This document shows, one piece after another, positions 9,242 through 18,196 of a stretch of DNA of 64,000 nucleotides. The notes under the pieces are model-generated. The model was not told the DNA's origin. It saw nothing but the letters and a program-made list of their open reading frames with translations, and did no database searches. The DNA is taken from NCBI RefSeq assembly GCF_014656475.1, contig NZ_BNCM01000002.1, positions 248,001 to 312,000 on the forward strand, given 5' to 3'. A program made the translations under genes and the position numbers. Numbering within the stretch: position 1 is the first letter of the stretch; every line of letters starts with the position of its first letter. Source of the DNA: Sinomonas cellulolyticus. Lineage in GTDB: Bacteria; Actinomycetota; Actinomycetes; Actinomycetales; Micrococcaceae.

Positions 9242-12200
9242 TCAGCCCGAGACGATGGTGACGAGGTGGGTCGTGTGGTCGTACCGGAAGGCAATCGGGC
9301 CGCCCGCGTGGTCGAACCCGATATTCGGCCCGCTCTGCGCACCGTTCGTGCCGTAGTTGACGTCCCAGGACCCGTTGAGGGCCACCTTGAACGAGTAGGA
9401 GCCAGCGGGAAGCGAGGCGAGCCGCAGGATCCAGCCCTGCGACCGCTCGTCCCACGCGGCGGACGTCGCGGGACAGGCCGGATCCCAGTCGCCCACGCAG
9501 CCGGCGAGATGCTGGTACGTCCCCGGGAAGTTGACGGACGACGGCTGCGTCACGGGCCAGCCGGCCGTGACGAGGTGCGTCGAGTCGTTGTAGCTGAACA
9601 CGACCGTCCCGCCCGGGTGGTCGAGCCCGATGTTCGGCCCGTTCACGGCCCCGCCGACCCCGTAGTTCACGTCCCAGGACGTGTTGAGCGCGGCCTTGTA
9701 CGAGTAGCTGCCCTGCGGGAGGGTGTAGGTCCCGCGCCAGACTCCTTGCGCGGCGTCGAACGTCAGCTGGGCCTGGGGGCAGGCAGGATCCCAATTGCCG
9801 GCACACCCCATCGCGGTGTTGAGCGTTCCCGGGACCGAGACCGCGGACGGCTGGGCGGCGTGCTCGGAGACGGTGGTCAGGTGCGTGTCCTGCCGGTAGG
9901 TGAATGTGAGCTTCCCGCCCGGGTGGTTCAGCGAGATGTTCCCGCCGTCAGGGGCGCCGCCCTGGCCGTAGTTCTCCTTCCAGGAGCCGTTGAGCGCCGC
10001 CTTGAACTGGTAGGTCCCGGCGGGCAGGTCCAGGGTGAGCCGCCATTCGGAGGCGATGGGGTCGTACTGCGCCATCGTCGCCTGGCACGCGGGGTCCCAG
10101 TCGCCGCCGCAGCCCGCGAGGTGCTGGTAGTCGCCGGCGATCGTCACCGAGAGCGGCTGCGGCGCCGGGCCCTTGGGGGCATCCGGGTCCACCGGGTTAG
10201 GCACGACGCCGGAGACGGTCGCCGAGGTGGCCGTGTGGCCCGCGTTGTCGAGGGAGACGGCCCGGTATTCGAGTGGGGTTCCCGGCGTCATGCCCTTCGT
10301 CGCGTGGAACACCTGGTACGGGTAGGTGTCGTCGGTGCCGATGTTCTGCCACTGGCCCTCGGGCCCGGCCGCGCCGGGAACGCGGGCCTGGAAGGTGACC
10401 TCGTAGAACGAGTCGTGCGGAAGGTCCGCCGTCACGTTGACGCGCGTGTTGTCCCCGCCCGTTGCGGTGGGCGTTCCGATGGCGGGCACCGGGGCGGCCG
10501 CCGAGTCCGGGATGCGCCCCGCCGACTCGTACACGACAGCCGAGAAGGCCGGAACGGTGACGGCCAGGTTCTTGTCGGCGCGGGTCTTGAGCCGATCGGC
10601 CACCGTGGCGTCGCCGAAGACCTTCGCGAACGGCCGCTGCGCGATGTACGTCGGCACGGCCGCCGTGCGGGCGGCGTCGGTGTTGTTCAGGGCCACGACA
10701 TACTCGCGCTGGGCCGTCGCATCGATCCGCGAGAACGCGTAGACCCCGGCGGTGGACTCGGCATACCGGTCCTGGTGGGCGCCCGAGCGGAGCGCCGGGT
10801 TGTCCTTGACCACCTTCGCGAGGTCAGCGATCGAGGTGTAGAGCGGATGCGTGGTGACGTAGTTGTCCTGGGCATGGGTCGCCGTCGTGCCCAGCAGCGG
10901 GTCCGCGAGGTACTCCGGTGTCTTGGACGCGAACATGTCCTGCCGCGCGAGCTGGTCGCCGCCCGTGCCGGTGAAGCCCTGCTCGTCGCCGTAGTAGACG
11001 ATCGGGTTGCCGCGCGAGAAGTACATGAGCTCGGTCGCGAGGCGGTCGCGGGCCACCTTTTCGGCGTCGCTGGCCCCCGGGTTGTCAGTGTTGATAAAAG
11101 AGCCGATCCGGCCCATGTCGTGGTTCCCGAGGAACGTTGGCAGCTGGTACACGTTGGAGTTCGCGGTCGTGTACCAGTCGTCGCCCTGGAAGAGCTTCTG
11201 CAGTGTGGTCGCCGGCGAGGACGCCGAGGCGTAGGAGCGCGCCGCCTGCTGGAAGGGGAAGTCGAGGACGGCCTGGACGCCGTCCGACGTCGTGAACTTC
11301 GAGGTGAAGTCGCGCGACGTGTCGTAGACCTCGCCGAACATGAAGAAGTCCTTCTTCCCGACCGAGTGCGCGTACTGCAGGATCGCTGGCGAGAACTTCT
11401 GCCAGAACTGGTCGTTGACGTGCTTCATCGTGTCGATCCGGAAGCCGTCGATCCCGAAGTCGCCGATCCACTTCTCATACACGTCGATGAACCCGTTGAG
11501 GACCTTGGGGTTCTCGGTGAACAGGTCGTCGAGGCCCGAGAAGTCACCGTAGCCGGCACTCTCCCCCGCGAACGTCGAGTCGCCGCGGTTGTGGTACAGG
11601 CTCAGGTCGTTGAGCCAGGCGGGAACCTTGAGGTTCTCGTCCCCGGCCGAGACGTACGGGTGGTAGGGGAACGAGGTCGCCGGGTCCATGGCGGGGAAGC
11701 TCGGCTGGTCGGCGACAGCCGCGTCGTCGAACGCAGTGCCCGCGGCGTCCTTGTAGGGCGAGACGGTCTTGCTCACGTAGGGCATCCGGTCGCCCTCGGT
11801 GTACTTGATGACGTCCGCGGTGTGGTTGGTGATGATGTCGAAGTAGACCTTCATGCCGCGCGCGTGCGCCTGGGTGATGAGGTCCCCGAGCTCGGCGTTC
11901 GTGCCGAGGTGCGGGTCGATCTGGGTGAAGTCCGTGATCCAGTAGCCGTGGTAGCCGGCGCTGTGGTCCTCCAGCTGGACGGCCTTGTTCTTGAAGCTCG
12001 GGGTGAGCCAGATCGCCGTCGTGCCGAGCCCCTGGATGTAGTCGAGCTTGCCGGTGAGGCCCTTGAGGTCGCCGCCGTGGTAGAAGCCCTTGTTGGTCGG
12101 GTCGAAGCCGGAGACCATCGGGTCGGAGCCGAGCCCGCCCTGGTCGTTCGCCGCGCTGCCGTTCGCGAACCTGTCCGTCATGACGAAGTAGTAGTTCTCC

Positions 12201-12388
12201 TTGCCTGCGGCGGTGCGGTAGGAGTGGGTCGCCCCGCTCGCGGGGTCCGGGGGCGACGGCGGCGGGGCGGCGAGCGCTGTCGCCGTGCCTCCCGCGAGGA
12301 GGCCGGCCACGAGCACGACGGCGGCCGCGGCGGCCCCGGCACGGTGCCGGCGGCCGGCAGGTCGGAGCGGGGCAAGGCGGAGCTGCAT
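9242..12388 (-). CDS. secreted GH13 alpha-amylase with three C-terminal X25-type modules
   Basis: Exported glycoside hydrolase of 1048 residues with a signal peptide ending near ALAA. The GH13 barrel shows all key residues: nucleophile D319 in GFRIDT, acid/base E353 in FGEVYD and transition-state D424 in GNHDMG; DIITNHTAD is conserved region I. After a beta-sandwich at ~600-735, three ~100-residue repeats follow (about 741-840, 842-940, 944-1048), each with the pattern GDYQHLAGC..DWDPAC and a central LPAGSYSFKVALNGSWDVNYG, as in pullulanase-type X25 modules. Each repeat holds a conserved Cys pair. Substrate is likely starch, pullulan or related alpha-glucan. GGGAGG precedes the ATG and a good promoter lies upstream. 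It is divergent from an AraC-type gene. Confidence 0.9.
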   Translation of the reverse strand: MQLRLAPLRPAGRRHRAGAAAAAVVLVAGLLAGGTATALAAPPPSPPDPASGATHSYRTAAGKENYYFVMTDRFANGSAANDQGGLGSDPMVSGFDPTNKGFYHGGDLKGLTGKLDYIQGLGTTAIWLTPSFKNKAVQLEDHSAGYHGYWITDFTQIDPHLGTNAELGDLITQAHARGMKVYFDIITNHTADVIKYTEGDRMPYVSKTVSPYKDAAGTAFDDAAVADQPSFPAMDPATSFPYHPYVSAGDENLKVPAWLNDLSLYHNRGDSTFAGESAGYGDFSGLDDLFTENPKVLNGFIDVYEKWIGDFGIDGFRIDTMKHVNDQFWQKFSPAILQYAHSVGKKDFFMFGEVYDTSRDFTSKFTTSDGVQAVLDFPFQQAARSYASASSPATTLQKLFQGDDWYTTANSNVYQLPTFLGNHDMGRIGSFINTDNPGASDAEKVARDRLATELMYFSRGNPIVYYGDEQGFTGTGGDQLARQDMFASKTPEYLADPLLGTTATHAQDNYVTTHPLYTSIADLAKVVKDNPALRSGAHQDRYAESTAGVYAFSRIDATAQREYVVALNNTDAARTAAVPTYIAQRPFAKVFGDATVADRLKTRADKNLAVTVPAFSAVVYESAGRIPDSAAAPVPAIGTPTATGGDNTRVNVTADLPHDSFYEVTFQARVPGAAGPEGQWQNIGTDDTYPYQVFHATKGMTPGTPLEYRAVSLDNAGHTATSATVSGVVPNPVDPDAPKGPAPQPLSVTIAGDYQHLAGCGGDWDPACQATMAQYDPIASEWRLTLDLPAGTYQFKAALNGSWKENYGQGGAPDGGNISLNHPGGKLTFTYRQDTHLTTVSEHAAQPSAVSVPGTLNTAMGCAGNWDPACPQAQLTFDAAQGVWRGTYTLPQGSYSYKAALNTSWDVNYGVGGAVNGPNIGLDHPGGTVVFSYNDSTHLVTAGWPVTQPSSVNFPGTYQHLAGCVGDWDPACPATSAAWDERSQGWILRLASLPAGSYSFKVALNGSWDVNYGTNGAQSGPNIGFDHAGGPIAFRYDHTTHLVTIVSG

Positions 12389-12419
12389 GGAGACCTCCCA
12401 GAGTGCGGTGACGCGGCCA

Positions 12420-12448
12420 ACTATGTCCTACGTCACAGGATATGACAA
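12420..12448 (-). promoter_or_regulatory. sigma-70-like promoter of the amylase gene
   Basis: On the minus strand TTGTCA (complement of 12443-12448) and CATAGT (complement of 12420-12425) are separated by exactly 17 bp, about 30 bp before the amylase ATG. The match is good for a high-GC actinobacterial housekeeping promoter. The AraC-type regulator gene lies immediately upstream in the opposite direction. Confidence 0.55.
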
Positions 12449-12504
12449 GAGGGTCACACGAAAGTCACTCGACAGCATGGCCCCCTCCTGCCACGATCAG
12501 GGAC

Positions 12505-12948
12505 ATGACCACGGGATCCTTCCACGACCCGCGACTGCGCGACCTTGCCCTGCTGCGCAGGGTCCGGGACAGGATCGACCGCGAGTACGCGCAGCCCCTC
12601 AATGTCGAGGCCCTCGCCCTGGGCGTGCACATGTCCGCGGGCCACCTGAGCAGGCAGTTCCGGGCGGCGTACGGCGAGTCCGTCTACCAGTACCTCATGA
12701 CGCGGCGGATCGAGCGCGCCATGGCGCTGCTGCGGGTCGGCGAGCTGAGCGTCACGGAGGTCTGCTTCGAGGTGGGCTTCTCGTCGCTGGGCACGTTCAG
12801 CACCCGCTTCGCGGAGCTCGTGGGGGTGCCGCCCAGCGTGTACCGGGACCGGGGAGCGTACGTCACCGAGGGCATGCTGCCGTGCCTCGCCAGGCAGGTC
12901 ACGAGACCGGTCAGGAATCGAGAAGCGTGGCCGGCGCGCAGTCCGTAG
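12505..12948 (+). CDS. AraC-family helix-turn-helix transcriptional regulator
   Basis: A 147-residue protein made almost only of the AraC DNA-binding domain: LALGVHMSAGHLSRQFRAAYGESVYQYLMTRRIERA forms the first helix-turn-helix and VTEVCFEVGFSSLGTFSTRFAELVGVPPSVYR the second. There is no separate ligand domain. The ATG at 12505 follows AGGGA; upstream in-frame ATG starts give unsupported extensions. The VOC gene starts 10 bp after the stop, and this AraC-VOC pairing is common in actinobacteria, so it probably regulates its own operon. Control of the divergent amylase is possible but not shown. Confidence 0.9.
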   Translation: MTTGSFHDPRLRDLALLRRVRDRIDREYAQPLNVEALALGVHMSAGHLSRQFRAAYGESVYQYLMTRRIERAMALLRVGELSVTEVCFEVGFSSLGTFSTRFAELVGVPPSVYRDRGAYVTEGMLPCLARQVTRPVRNREAWPARSP

Positions 12949-12958
12949 CGTGGACGCC

Positions 12959-13369
12959 ATGGAACTCACCATTCACGCCAGCGCACTTCCCCACGTCGAC
13001 CCCGAGGAGTCCCTCGCCTTCTACCGCGACGTGCTCGGCTTCGAGGTCCGCCAGGACGTCGGCCAGGGCACCATGCGGTGGATCACCGTCGGTCCCAAGG
13101 GCCAGCCGGACACCTCGATCCTCCTGGCCCCGCCCGCCGTCGACCCCGGCATCACCGACAGCGAGCGCCAGACCATCTCCGAGATGATGGCCAAGGGCAC
13201 CTATGGCTGGATCCTGCTGGCCACGCCGGACATCGACGAGGTCTTCGACAGGGTCCAGGCCGCCGAGGCCGAAGTGATCCAGGAGCCCACCCTGCAGCCC
13301 TACGGCCTCAAGGACTGCGCCTTCCGCGACCCGGCCGGCAACCAGATCCGGATCCAAGAGATCCGCTGA
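12959..13369 (+). CDS. VOC (glyoxalase/bleomycin-resistance) family protein
   Basis: A 136-residue vicinal-oxygen-chelate fold protein. The repeated betaalphabetabetabeta pattern is visible in DPEESLAFYRDVLGFEVR near the N-terminus and FRDPAGNQIRIQEI at the C-terminus, with a probable metal-binding Glu at the end. Members are glyoxalases, dioxygenases or resistance proteins; the substrate cannot be told. It follows the AraC-type gene closely and its TGA overlaps the ATG of the next small gene (TGATG). A GTG three codons earlier is an alternative start. Confidence 0.88.
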   Translation: MELTIHASALPHVDPEESLAFYRDVLGFEVRQDVGQGTMRWITVGPKGQPDTSILLAPPAVDPGITDSERQTISEMMAKGTYGWILLATPDIDEVFDRVQAAEAEVIQEPTLQPYGLKDCAFRDPAGNQIRIQEIR

Positions 13370-13644
13370 TGTGCCACCCCGCGTGGGGACCGGCGCGCGC
13401 GCCTGCCCCCTACCCGCGCGAGCTCGTGCGGGTGCGGCGGCTGCGGGACCTCGTCGACCGGGAGGCGCACGACGGCGGCGCGTCGCCGTCCGCCGAGGTC
13501 GCCGCCCTGGTCTCCCGCACTGGGGTGACGGCGGAGGGCCTGGCCGTCGAGGTCGCGCTCGCCTACGGGATCTCCCTGCCCGACTACATCGCGTCACGCG
13601 GGCTGCTCACCGCAGGACGACGAGCTGCGCCTTCCCATCCGTGA
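13369..13644 (+). CDS. small hypothetical protein coupled to the VOC gene
   Basis: A 91-residue protein of unknown function. Its ATG overlaps the VOC stop as TGATG, the sign of translational coupling. The sequence is Ala/Arg-rich and probably helical (ELVRVRRLRDLVDREA, then TAEGLAVEVALAYGISLPDYIASRG); no family recognised. Its last 38 bp overlap the convergent PAP2 gene. The coupling and codon pattern argue that it is real, but this rests on sequence only. Confidence 0.55.
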   Translation: MCHPAWGPARAPAPYPRELVRVRRLRDLVDREAHDGGASPSAEVAALVSRTGVTAEGLAVEVALAYGISLPDYIASRGLLTAGRRAAPSHP

Positions 13645-15328
13645 AGAACTCGTCGCCGCTGCCGTTGCGACCCATCTGCGGGTGGGTGATCGGCACGAGC
13701 TGTTCGGGATAGCCGAGGGAGCCGATGATGAAGGCGCGCTCGGCGTCGATGTTCGGGTCGATGTGGTGGGTGGGGACCTTCGCGGCGCCCGCGAACTCGA
13801 TGCCGTCGTCGAAGCTCGCGGTCGCCTCCCAGACCGGGCGCCCGTCGGGTGCCGTGAAGCCCGTGCGCCAGATGCGCGTGTGGTGCCGCTGCCGCAGGGA
13901 GTTCGAGGCGGTCGCCTTCTGGAACGCGATGGCCTCAGGCTCGCCGGCCATGAACGCCGGCGTCACGGGGGCAGTCGGATACTGGCCCCCCTGGAACCCG
14001 ACCGCGAACGCCCGCAGCGTGTTGGCGAACGTAGACGGGTCGGCGCGGTCCCACCCGTGGCCCTCGAAGGCGCCCACGAGCTGCTCCTGGGTGCCGACGA
14101 AGACGAAGTTCGCCGGCTCCATGTGCTCGCCCGTGAGGGTCTCGCTGTACAGGGGCAGCCGGGCCAGCGACGCGGCGTCGAGCGCGGGCAGCGGCTGGGT
14201 GGCCTGCTGGGCAGGGTGCTCGTGCGGCTGGATCAGGAACGGTGCCGTCGCCACTGCGAACACGATCCCCACCGCGGGCACGACGGCGAACACGCGCCCC
14301 ACGCCGCGGTCTCGCCGCGCGTGACGGACCACAGGGAAGCGGGCCGCGATCTCGAGGAAGCCGATGAGCGCGGCAAGCAGGGCGGCACCGAACAGCATCC
14401 CGCCCCACACGTCGCCCACGAAGTGCACGCCGAGGTAGACGCGGCTCATCCCGACGAGCAGGACCACCACGAGGTAGGCCGCGACCGTGAGGGCGCGCGC
14501 CGTGACCGAGCGGTACGCCCGCACAAGCAGGTACGCGAAGAGCCCGTAGACCACGGTGGCCCGGATGGCGTGTCCGCTCGGGAAGCTGAGGCTGGTCTCA
14601 TGGATGAGCGCGAGCGCGGCGTCGGGACGGTGCCTGCCGAACACGAGCTTGGCCAGTGTCTCCAGCAGCGCCTGCCCCAGCACGGCACCGACCACGACGG
14701 CGGCCAGGAAGCGCCGCCGCTGCCACCACAGCAGCCCCGCCGCGGCGACGGTCAGCAGCGTGAGCGTCTGCCAGTTCACGAGCATGGTCGCCGCGGCGAA
14801 GAAGGCAGTCTCGCCGGGCGTGCGCACCGCGGGCATGAGGTTGGCGATGCGCTCGTCGATCTGCGCGATGGTCCCGCCCGTGGCCACGCCGTAGGCCACT
14901 CCGAGGAAGCTCGCGAACGGCCACGCGGCAACCACCACGGTGGCGGTGAGCCATATCCCGGTGGGCGTGCGACGCCGGAGCCGCGCCCGCACCCATCTCA
15001 TCGGCCATGCGCTGCTCGTCCTGGCCCGCACCACGTAGGCATTCGCTTCGAGACCTACCCATGCGGAGGCGCCGAGCGAGCGCAGCACCTCGCCCGGGAG
15101 GGTCAGCGCCCGGACCACGGCGAACACGAGCACCGTGAGGAACACCGCTTCGAGGAACACCGCCGCGAGGAACAGCATCGGCGAGACGAACAGTGTCAGC
15201 GTCCGGACCGCATACAGGCCGGCGAGCGCGAGGACCAGCGCGATCAGGGCCACCAGGAGGTGCGCTCCCGCGCCCCTCCGCCGTCCGGGAGCGGTTTCGG
15301 GCAGTTCACGTCCGGTGTCCAAGGCCAT
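13607..15328 (-). CDS. membrane PAP2 phosphatase fused to LssY C-terminal domain
   Basis: A 573-residue protein. The first ~110 residues hold two or three membrane helices; the middle is a type 2 phosphatidic acid phosphatase with its three motifs KLVFGRHRP, PSGHA and SRVYLGVHFVGD, placed among membrane helices. After a further helix near residue 355, the last ~200 residues form a soluble LssY-type C-terminal domain (GTQEQLVGAFEGHGWDRADPST). Proteins of this layout are thought to dephosphorylate lipid phosphates or undecaprenyl pyrophosphate on the outer face; the role of the LssY part is unknown. It stands alone and converges on the VOC operon. Confidence 0.9.
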   Translation of the reverse strand: MALDTGRELPETAPGRRRGAGAHLLVALIALVLALAGLYAVRTLTLFVSPMLFLAAVFLEAVFLTVLVFAVVRALTLPGEVLRSLGASAWVGLEANAYVVRARTSSAWPMRWVRARLRRRTPTGIWLTATVVVAAWPFASFLGVAYGVATGGTIAQIDERIANLMPAVRTPGETAFFAAATMLVNWQTLTLLTVAAAGLLWWQRRRFLAAVVVGAVLGQALLETLAKLVFGRHRPDAALALIHETSLSFPSGHAIRATVVYGLFAYLLVRAYRSVTARALTVAAYLVVVLLVGMSRVYLGVHFVGDVWGGMLFGAALLAALIGFLEIAARFPVVRHARRDRGVGRVFAVVPAVGIVFAVATAPFLIQPHEHPAQQATQPLPALDAASLARLPLYSETLTGEHMEPANFVFVGTQEQLVGAFEGHGWDRADPSTFANTLRAFAVGFQGGQYPTAPVTPAFMAGEPEAIAFQKATASNSLRQRHHTRIWRTGFTAPDGRPVWEATASFDDGIEFAGAAKVPTHHIDPNIDAERAFIIGSLGYPEQLVPITHPQMGRNGSGDEFFTDGKAQLVVLR

Positions 15329-15439
15329 AGGGCAGATTCTGCCCGCTTACCTGAACAGTTCCTGAGCATCCGTCGCTTCAGGGTCAGCTCAGGGTGAACC
15401 CGGAGGACGCCGGAAGGGGTCCCGGGCGATAATCGAACG

Positions 15440-15916
15440 GTGAGCAATCCCGGCCCTGCCCCACGGCGGAACCCGTACCGGGACCCGAGTGCCTACTGGC
15501 CTGAGGGTGTCCCGCCCCTCGGCGTGTCTGCCGCAACCGGCCAGCGCGGCGAAGCGCGCCCCGGCCATGGCGAGTTGGTCCGCCATGGCGAGCGTGCGGC
15601 GTCGCCCGTCAGCCCTCCCGGCTCGAGCCCGGGCTCCGGCCAGCGCCGCTCCCGGCAGCCGCGCGAGGCCAAGCCCGTCTCGCGCCTGGCGACGCTGCTC
15701 GGCGGACTCTCGCTCGGTCTCGGGCTCCTTGCGTTCACGCTCGGATTCGCGCCGTGGATCGGCGCGGTGCTCGCCGCACCCCCGCTGGTCGGATCGGTCG
15801 TCAGCGCCTGGGGATCCTTTGCGCGCTCCAAGTTCCGGGCCGCGCGCATCTCGGCGATGGCGGTCGCCGGCGTGGCACTGAGCGCGCTGCACGTCGTCAT
15901 GCTCTTCGTGCGCTGA
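15440..15916 (+). CDS. small membrane protein with proline-rich N-terminus
   Basis: A 158-residue protein starting with GTG. The first ~80 residues are Pro/Gly/Arg-rich and probably disordered and cytoplasmic; then come three hydrophobic segments (LATLLGGLSLGLGLLAFTLG, WIGAVLAAPPLVGSVVSAWG, and the C-terminal ISAMAVAGVALSALHVVMLF). The pattern matches DUF4190-like actinobacterial membrane proteins, but family membership is not certain. No function can be assigned. It is divergent from the PAP2 gene. Confidence 0.7.
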   Translation: MSNPGPAPRRNPYRDPSAYWPEGVPPLGVSAATGQRGEARPGHGELVRHGERAASPVSPPGSSPGSGQRRSRQPREAKPVSRLATLLGGLSLGLGLLAFTLGFAPWIGAVLAAPPLVGSVVSAWGSFARSKFRAARISAMAVAGVALSALHVVMLFVR

Positions 15917-15977
15917 GTCCCCGTGCCCTCGCGGGTCGGGCCTCGCTTGTCAGTCCTCGCTTGTCAGTCCTCGCCGG

Positions 15978-16271
15978 TTAGTCCTCGCTGCTCGCTTCGC
16001 GGCGCCGCACGCTGAGCAGCTCCACCTCGGGCCGCGCGGCCACGAGACGCTCCACGGCCTCCATGACCTCGACCGTGTGGGCACGGTCTGCGGCCACGAT
16101 CGCGGCACCCACGCGGGCCCGGCGGTGGAGGTCCAGATCGCCGACCTCGGCCGCCGCGACCTCGAACCGGCGCCGCAGCTCGGCGACGATCGGCCGCACC
16201 ACGGAGCGCTTCTCCTTGAGGGAGTGGACGTCCCCCAGCAGCAGGTCGAACTCGATCCATGCGATCCACAT
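15978..16271 (-). CDS. DUF503 family protein
   Basis: A 97-residue protein matching DUF503 throughout: a start rich in beta structure, then the typical LKEKRSVVRPIVAELRRRFEVAAAEV helix. The family is a small ferredoxin-like fold often found near ribosome or tRNA maturation genes; the function is unknown. Its last codons lie in a 14-bp tandem repeat (15941-15996), so the C-terminal tail may vary between strains. It precedes the MpaB-like oxygenase remains on the same strand with a 50-bp gap. Confidence 0.88.
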   Translation of the reverse strand: MWIAWIEFDLLLGDVHSLKEKRSVVRPIVAELRRRFEVAAAEVGDLDLHRRARVGAAIVAADRAHTVEVMEAVERLVAARPEVELLSVRRREASSED

Positions 16272-16321
16272 GCGCCCATTCTCCGCCCTCAGGGCCGCCC
16301 GGCTCAGAGGAGCCGCCTGGC

Positions 16322-17233
16322 TCAGAGGAGCCCGAGCCTCGCCAGACGCCGTCGGGCGGCCGCCTCGCTCGGTCCGATCGGCCCGAGGGCCCGCCCGATC
16401 ACGGCCAAGGTCCCCCTCGCCGCGGCGGCCATCGGCAGGGGCACCGGGCCCAGATGCGGGCGCGTGAGCCCGAGCAGGTCAAGATGCCGCTGCGGCATGG
16501 TCTCGAGCACCGCGCCGAACAGCACCGCGTAGCCGGGCCGCAGAAGGGGGTCGAGCGGCGGGTGCCGCAGGAAGGCCACCACCTCGTCCACCCGCGGGCC
16601 GCCGCTGAGCTGCCCCGCGGCGTCGTACTCCTCGATCCGGGCCCGCAGCGCCGCCTCGGTCCGGGGCGGATCTGCCACCCCCATGAGCTCCCCCGCGATC
16701 GCCCACTCGGACACGTAGGAATCCGCACCGCCCGGTACGGGACCCTCGAACGCCTCGTATGCGCGCAGGAAGGCGTCCGTGAACGCGATGTGCACCCATT
16801 CGGCGAGGGCCGGGTCGTTGGCGGAATAGGGCAGGAACTCTCCCCTGCTGGACACGTACGTTCCCGCCACCGCGGAATGCACATGCCGTACCCGCTCGCA
16901 GGCGCGCCGCGCCGCCGCCGTGTCCCCGTAGGTGACCGTGAAGATCCAACGGATCGTGCCGGCGAGGCGGCCCAGCGGGTCCGAGCGGTAGTTCGAGTGG
17001 TCCACCACGCCCGCCAGGACCCCCGGGTGGAGCGCCTGGGTCAGGAGGGCCCGGATGCCGCTGGCCACCGGAGCCATCGAGCTGTGGACCGCCCAGACCG
17101 CGGAGTCGGGCGCGAAGTAGCCGGCGTCGTCGCCCTCCTCAAGGGCGGTCTCCCACGCCGGGATGCCCTCGGACTGGCCGGAGAAGGTCAGCCGGAGGCG
17201 CGTGCGGAGGGGACCCAACACGTCAATGGACAC
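16322..17233 (-). CDS. oxygenase MpaB/latex-clearing-like family protein (DUF2236)
   Basis: A 303-residue protein of the DUF2236 family, which includes rubber oxygenase Lcp and the fungal MpaB enzymes. Visible hallmarks: LLTQALHPGVLAGVVDHSNYRSDPLGRLAGT (conserved His near residue 69), the RRACERVRHVHSAVAG helix with paired His, and an ANDPALAEWVHIAFTDAF segment. Members hold a b-type haem, but many actinobacterial ones have no known substrate. The start is GTG. No signal peptide is seen, so it is probably cytoplasmic. Confidence 0.85.
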   Translation of the reverse strand: MSIDVLGPLRTRLRLTFSGQSEGIPAWETALEEGDDAGYFAPDSAVWAVHSSMAPVASGIRALLTQALHPGVLAGVVDHSNYRSDPLGRLAGTIRWIFTVTYGDTAAARRACERVRHVHSAVAGTYVSSRGEFLPYSANDPALAEWVHIAFTDAFLRAYEAFEGPVPGGADSYVSEWAIAGELMGVADPPRTEAALRARIEEYDAAGQLSGGPRVDEVVAFLRHPPLDPLLRPGYAVLFGAVLETMPQRHLDLLGLTRPHLGPVPLPMAAAARGTLAVIGRALGPIGPSEAAARRRLARLGLL

Positions 17234-17327
17234 AGGCCCAGCCTACGGCGGGGTGCCCGCCGTGAAACAGGGTCAGCCGCTGGGGCCCCCTCCGGTGCAT
17301 CGGAGCCGGGGCCCCAGCAGGTGGGGT

Positions 17328-17810
17328 CTACTTTGCCCAGTACACGTGGTTCGTCAGGGGGCGGAAGTCGTCCTGGCCCGAGATGCTGACCACCTCGCCG
17401 ATCAGGATGACGTGGTCCCCCGCGTCCACCCGCTGCCAGAGGCGGCACTCCACCCGGGGGGCGTCGTCGGCCACGATCGGCGAACCCAGGACTCCGGGCT
17501 CCCAGTCGAGGCCGGCGAACTTGTCCGTCCCCTTCGCCGCGAACCGTGCCACGAGGTCCCGGTGGGACTCGGACAGGATGTGCACGGCGTAGTTGTCGGT
17601 GGTCACCCAGGTCTCGTAGGAGCTGGACTTCTTGTCCACCGCCCACGAGACGAGCGGCGGGTCGAGGCTGATCGACGTGAAGGAGTTGCTCACGAGGCCT
17701 GCGAGGGAGCCGCCATCCGAGGTGGTGATGACCGCGATCCCCGTGGCCCAGCACCCCATGGCGCGGCGCAGGTCGGCACCGGTCACGAGGTCGAGCGGGG
17801 TAGCAGTCAT
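17328..17810 (-). CDS. flavin reductase family protein (FMN-binding split barrel)
   Basis: A 160-residue flavin reductase of the HpaC/ActVB type: RRAMGCWATGIAVITT at the N-terminus, then GLVSNSFTSISLDPPLVSWAV, the FMN-binding core. Such enzymes hand reduced FMN to two-component monooxygenases. It lies at the head of the sulfur island, divergent from the S-box-controlled transporter and near the SfnG- and SfnB-like monooxygenases (26.0-28.8 kb), which need FMNH2; that partnership is inferred. The ATG at 17810 follows GGAGGG, which decides against the upstream extension. Confidence 0.88.
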   Translation of the reverse strand: MTATPLDLVTGADLRRAMGCWATGIAVITTSDGGSLAGLVSNSFTSISLDPPLVSWAVDKKSSSYETWVTTDNYAVHILSESHRDLVARFAAKGTDKFAGLDWEPGVLGSPIVADDAPRVECRLWQRVDAGDHVILIGEVVSISGQDDFRPLTNHVYWAK

Positions 17811-18101
17811 GAGTCCCTCCAGCAGTGGCAGGACGCCCACGGCACGGGCGCCGTACTTGCCGCGGATGGCCACCGCGGCCGGATCCTCATCTGGGGCACC
17901 CCACTACGGGAGAGGGTTGCCGCCCGGCCAGCCAGAGCTTCACGCCGGGACTCTTGATCCTGGCTTCCACGGTACGGAAGCCGCGGAAGCGCCGTCCAGC
18001 CTCAGGCCGATGAGCCGACACACTCCGACACATTGGCCTTTGTTACGCGGGGCGTCGCGCCCGTGTTGCGCCGAGGGGTCCCGTGCGGCACAGTGAAGCG
18101 A

Positions 18102-18188
18102 CCATCCCGAGCGGCCGAGAGATCTGGCTCAGTGACGCCGCAGCAACCATGGACTACCGTCCACAGGTGCTTCCGCCAGAACCGATGG
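18102..18188 (+). promoter_or_regulatory. SAM-sensing S-box (SAM-I type) riboswitch before sulfonate ABC operon
   Basis: The leader has the S-box consensus pieces in order: CCGAG, GAGAGATCTGG, GACGCCGCAGCAACC, then AGGTGCTTCCGCCAGAACC. P1 pairs CCATC (18102-18106) with GATGG (18184-18188). The ribosome site GGAG (18187-18190) shares two bases with the 3' strand of P1 and lies 6 nt before the ATG, so SAM binding should hide it. Related copies stand at 21262 and 27479. Assignment to SAM-I rather than SAM-IV or a mixed variant is from likeness only. Confidence 0.85.
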
Positions 18189-18196
18189 AGCTGCAC

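Noticed and set aside
9209..12445. A 1078-codon plus-strand frame across the amylase gene
   Set aside because: It is the exact antisense of the GH13 gene, whose active-site residues are intact, so it is a shadow.
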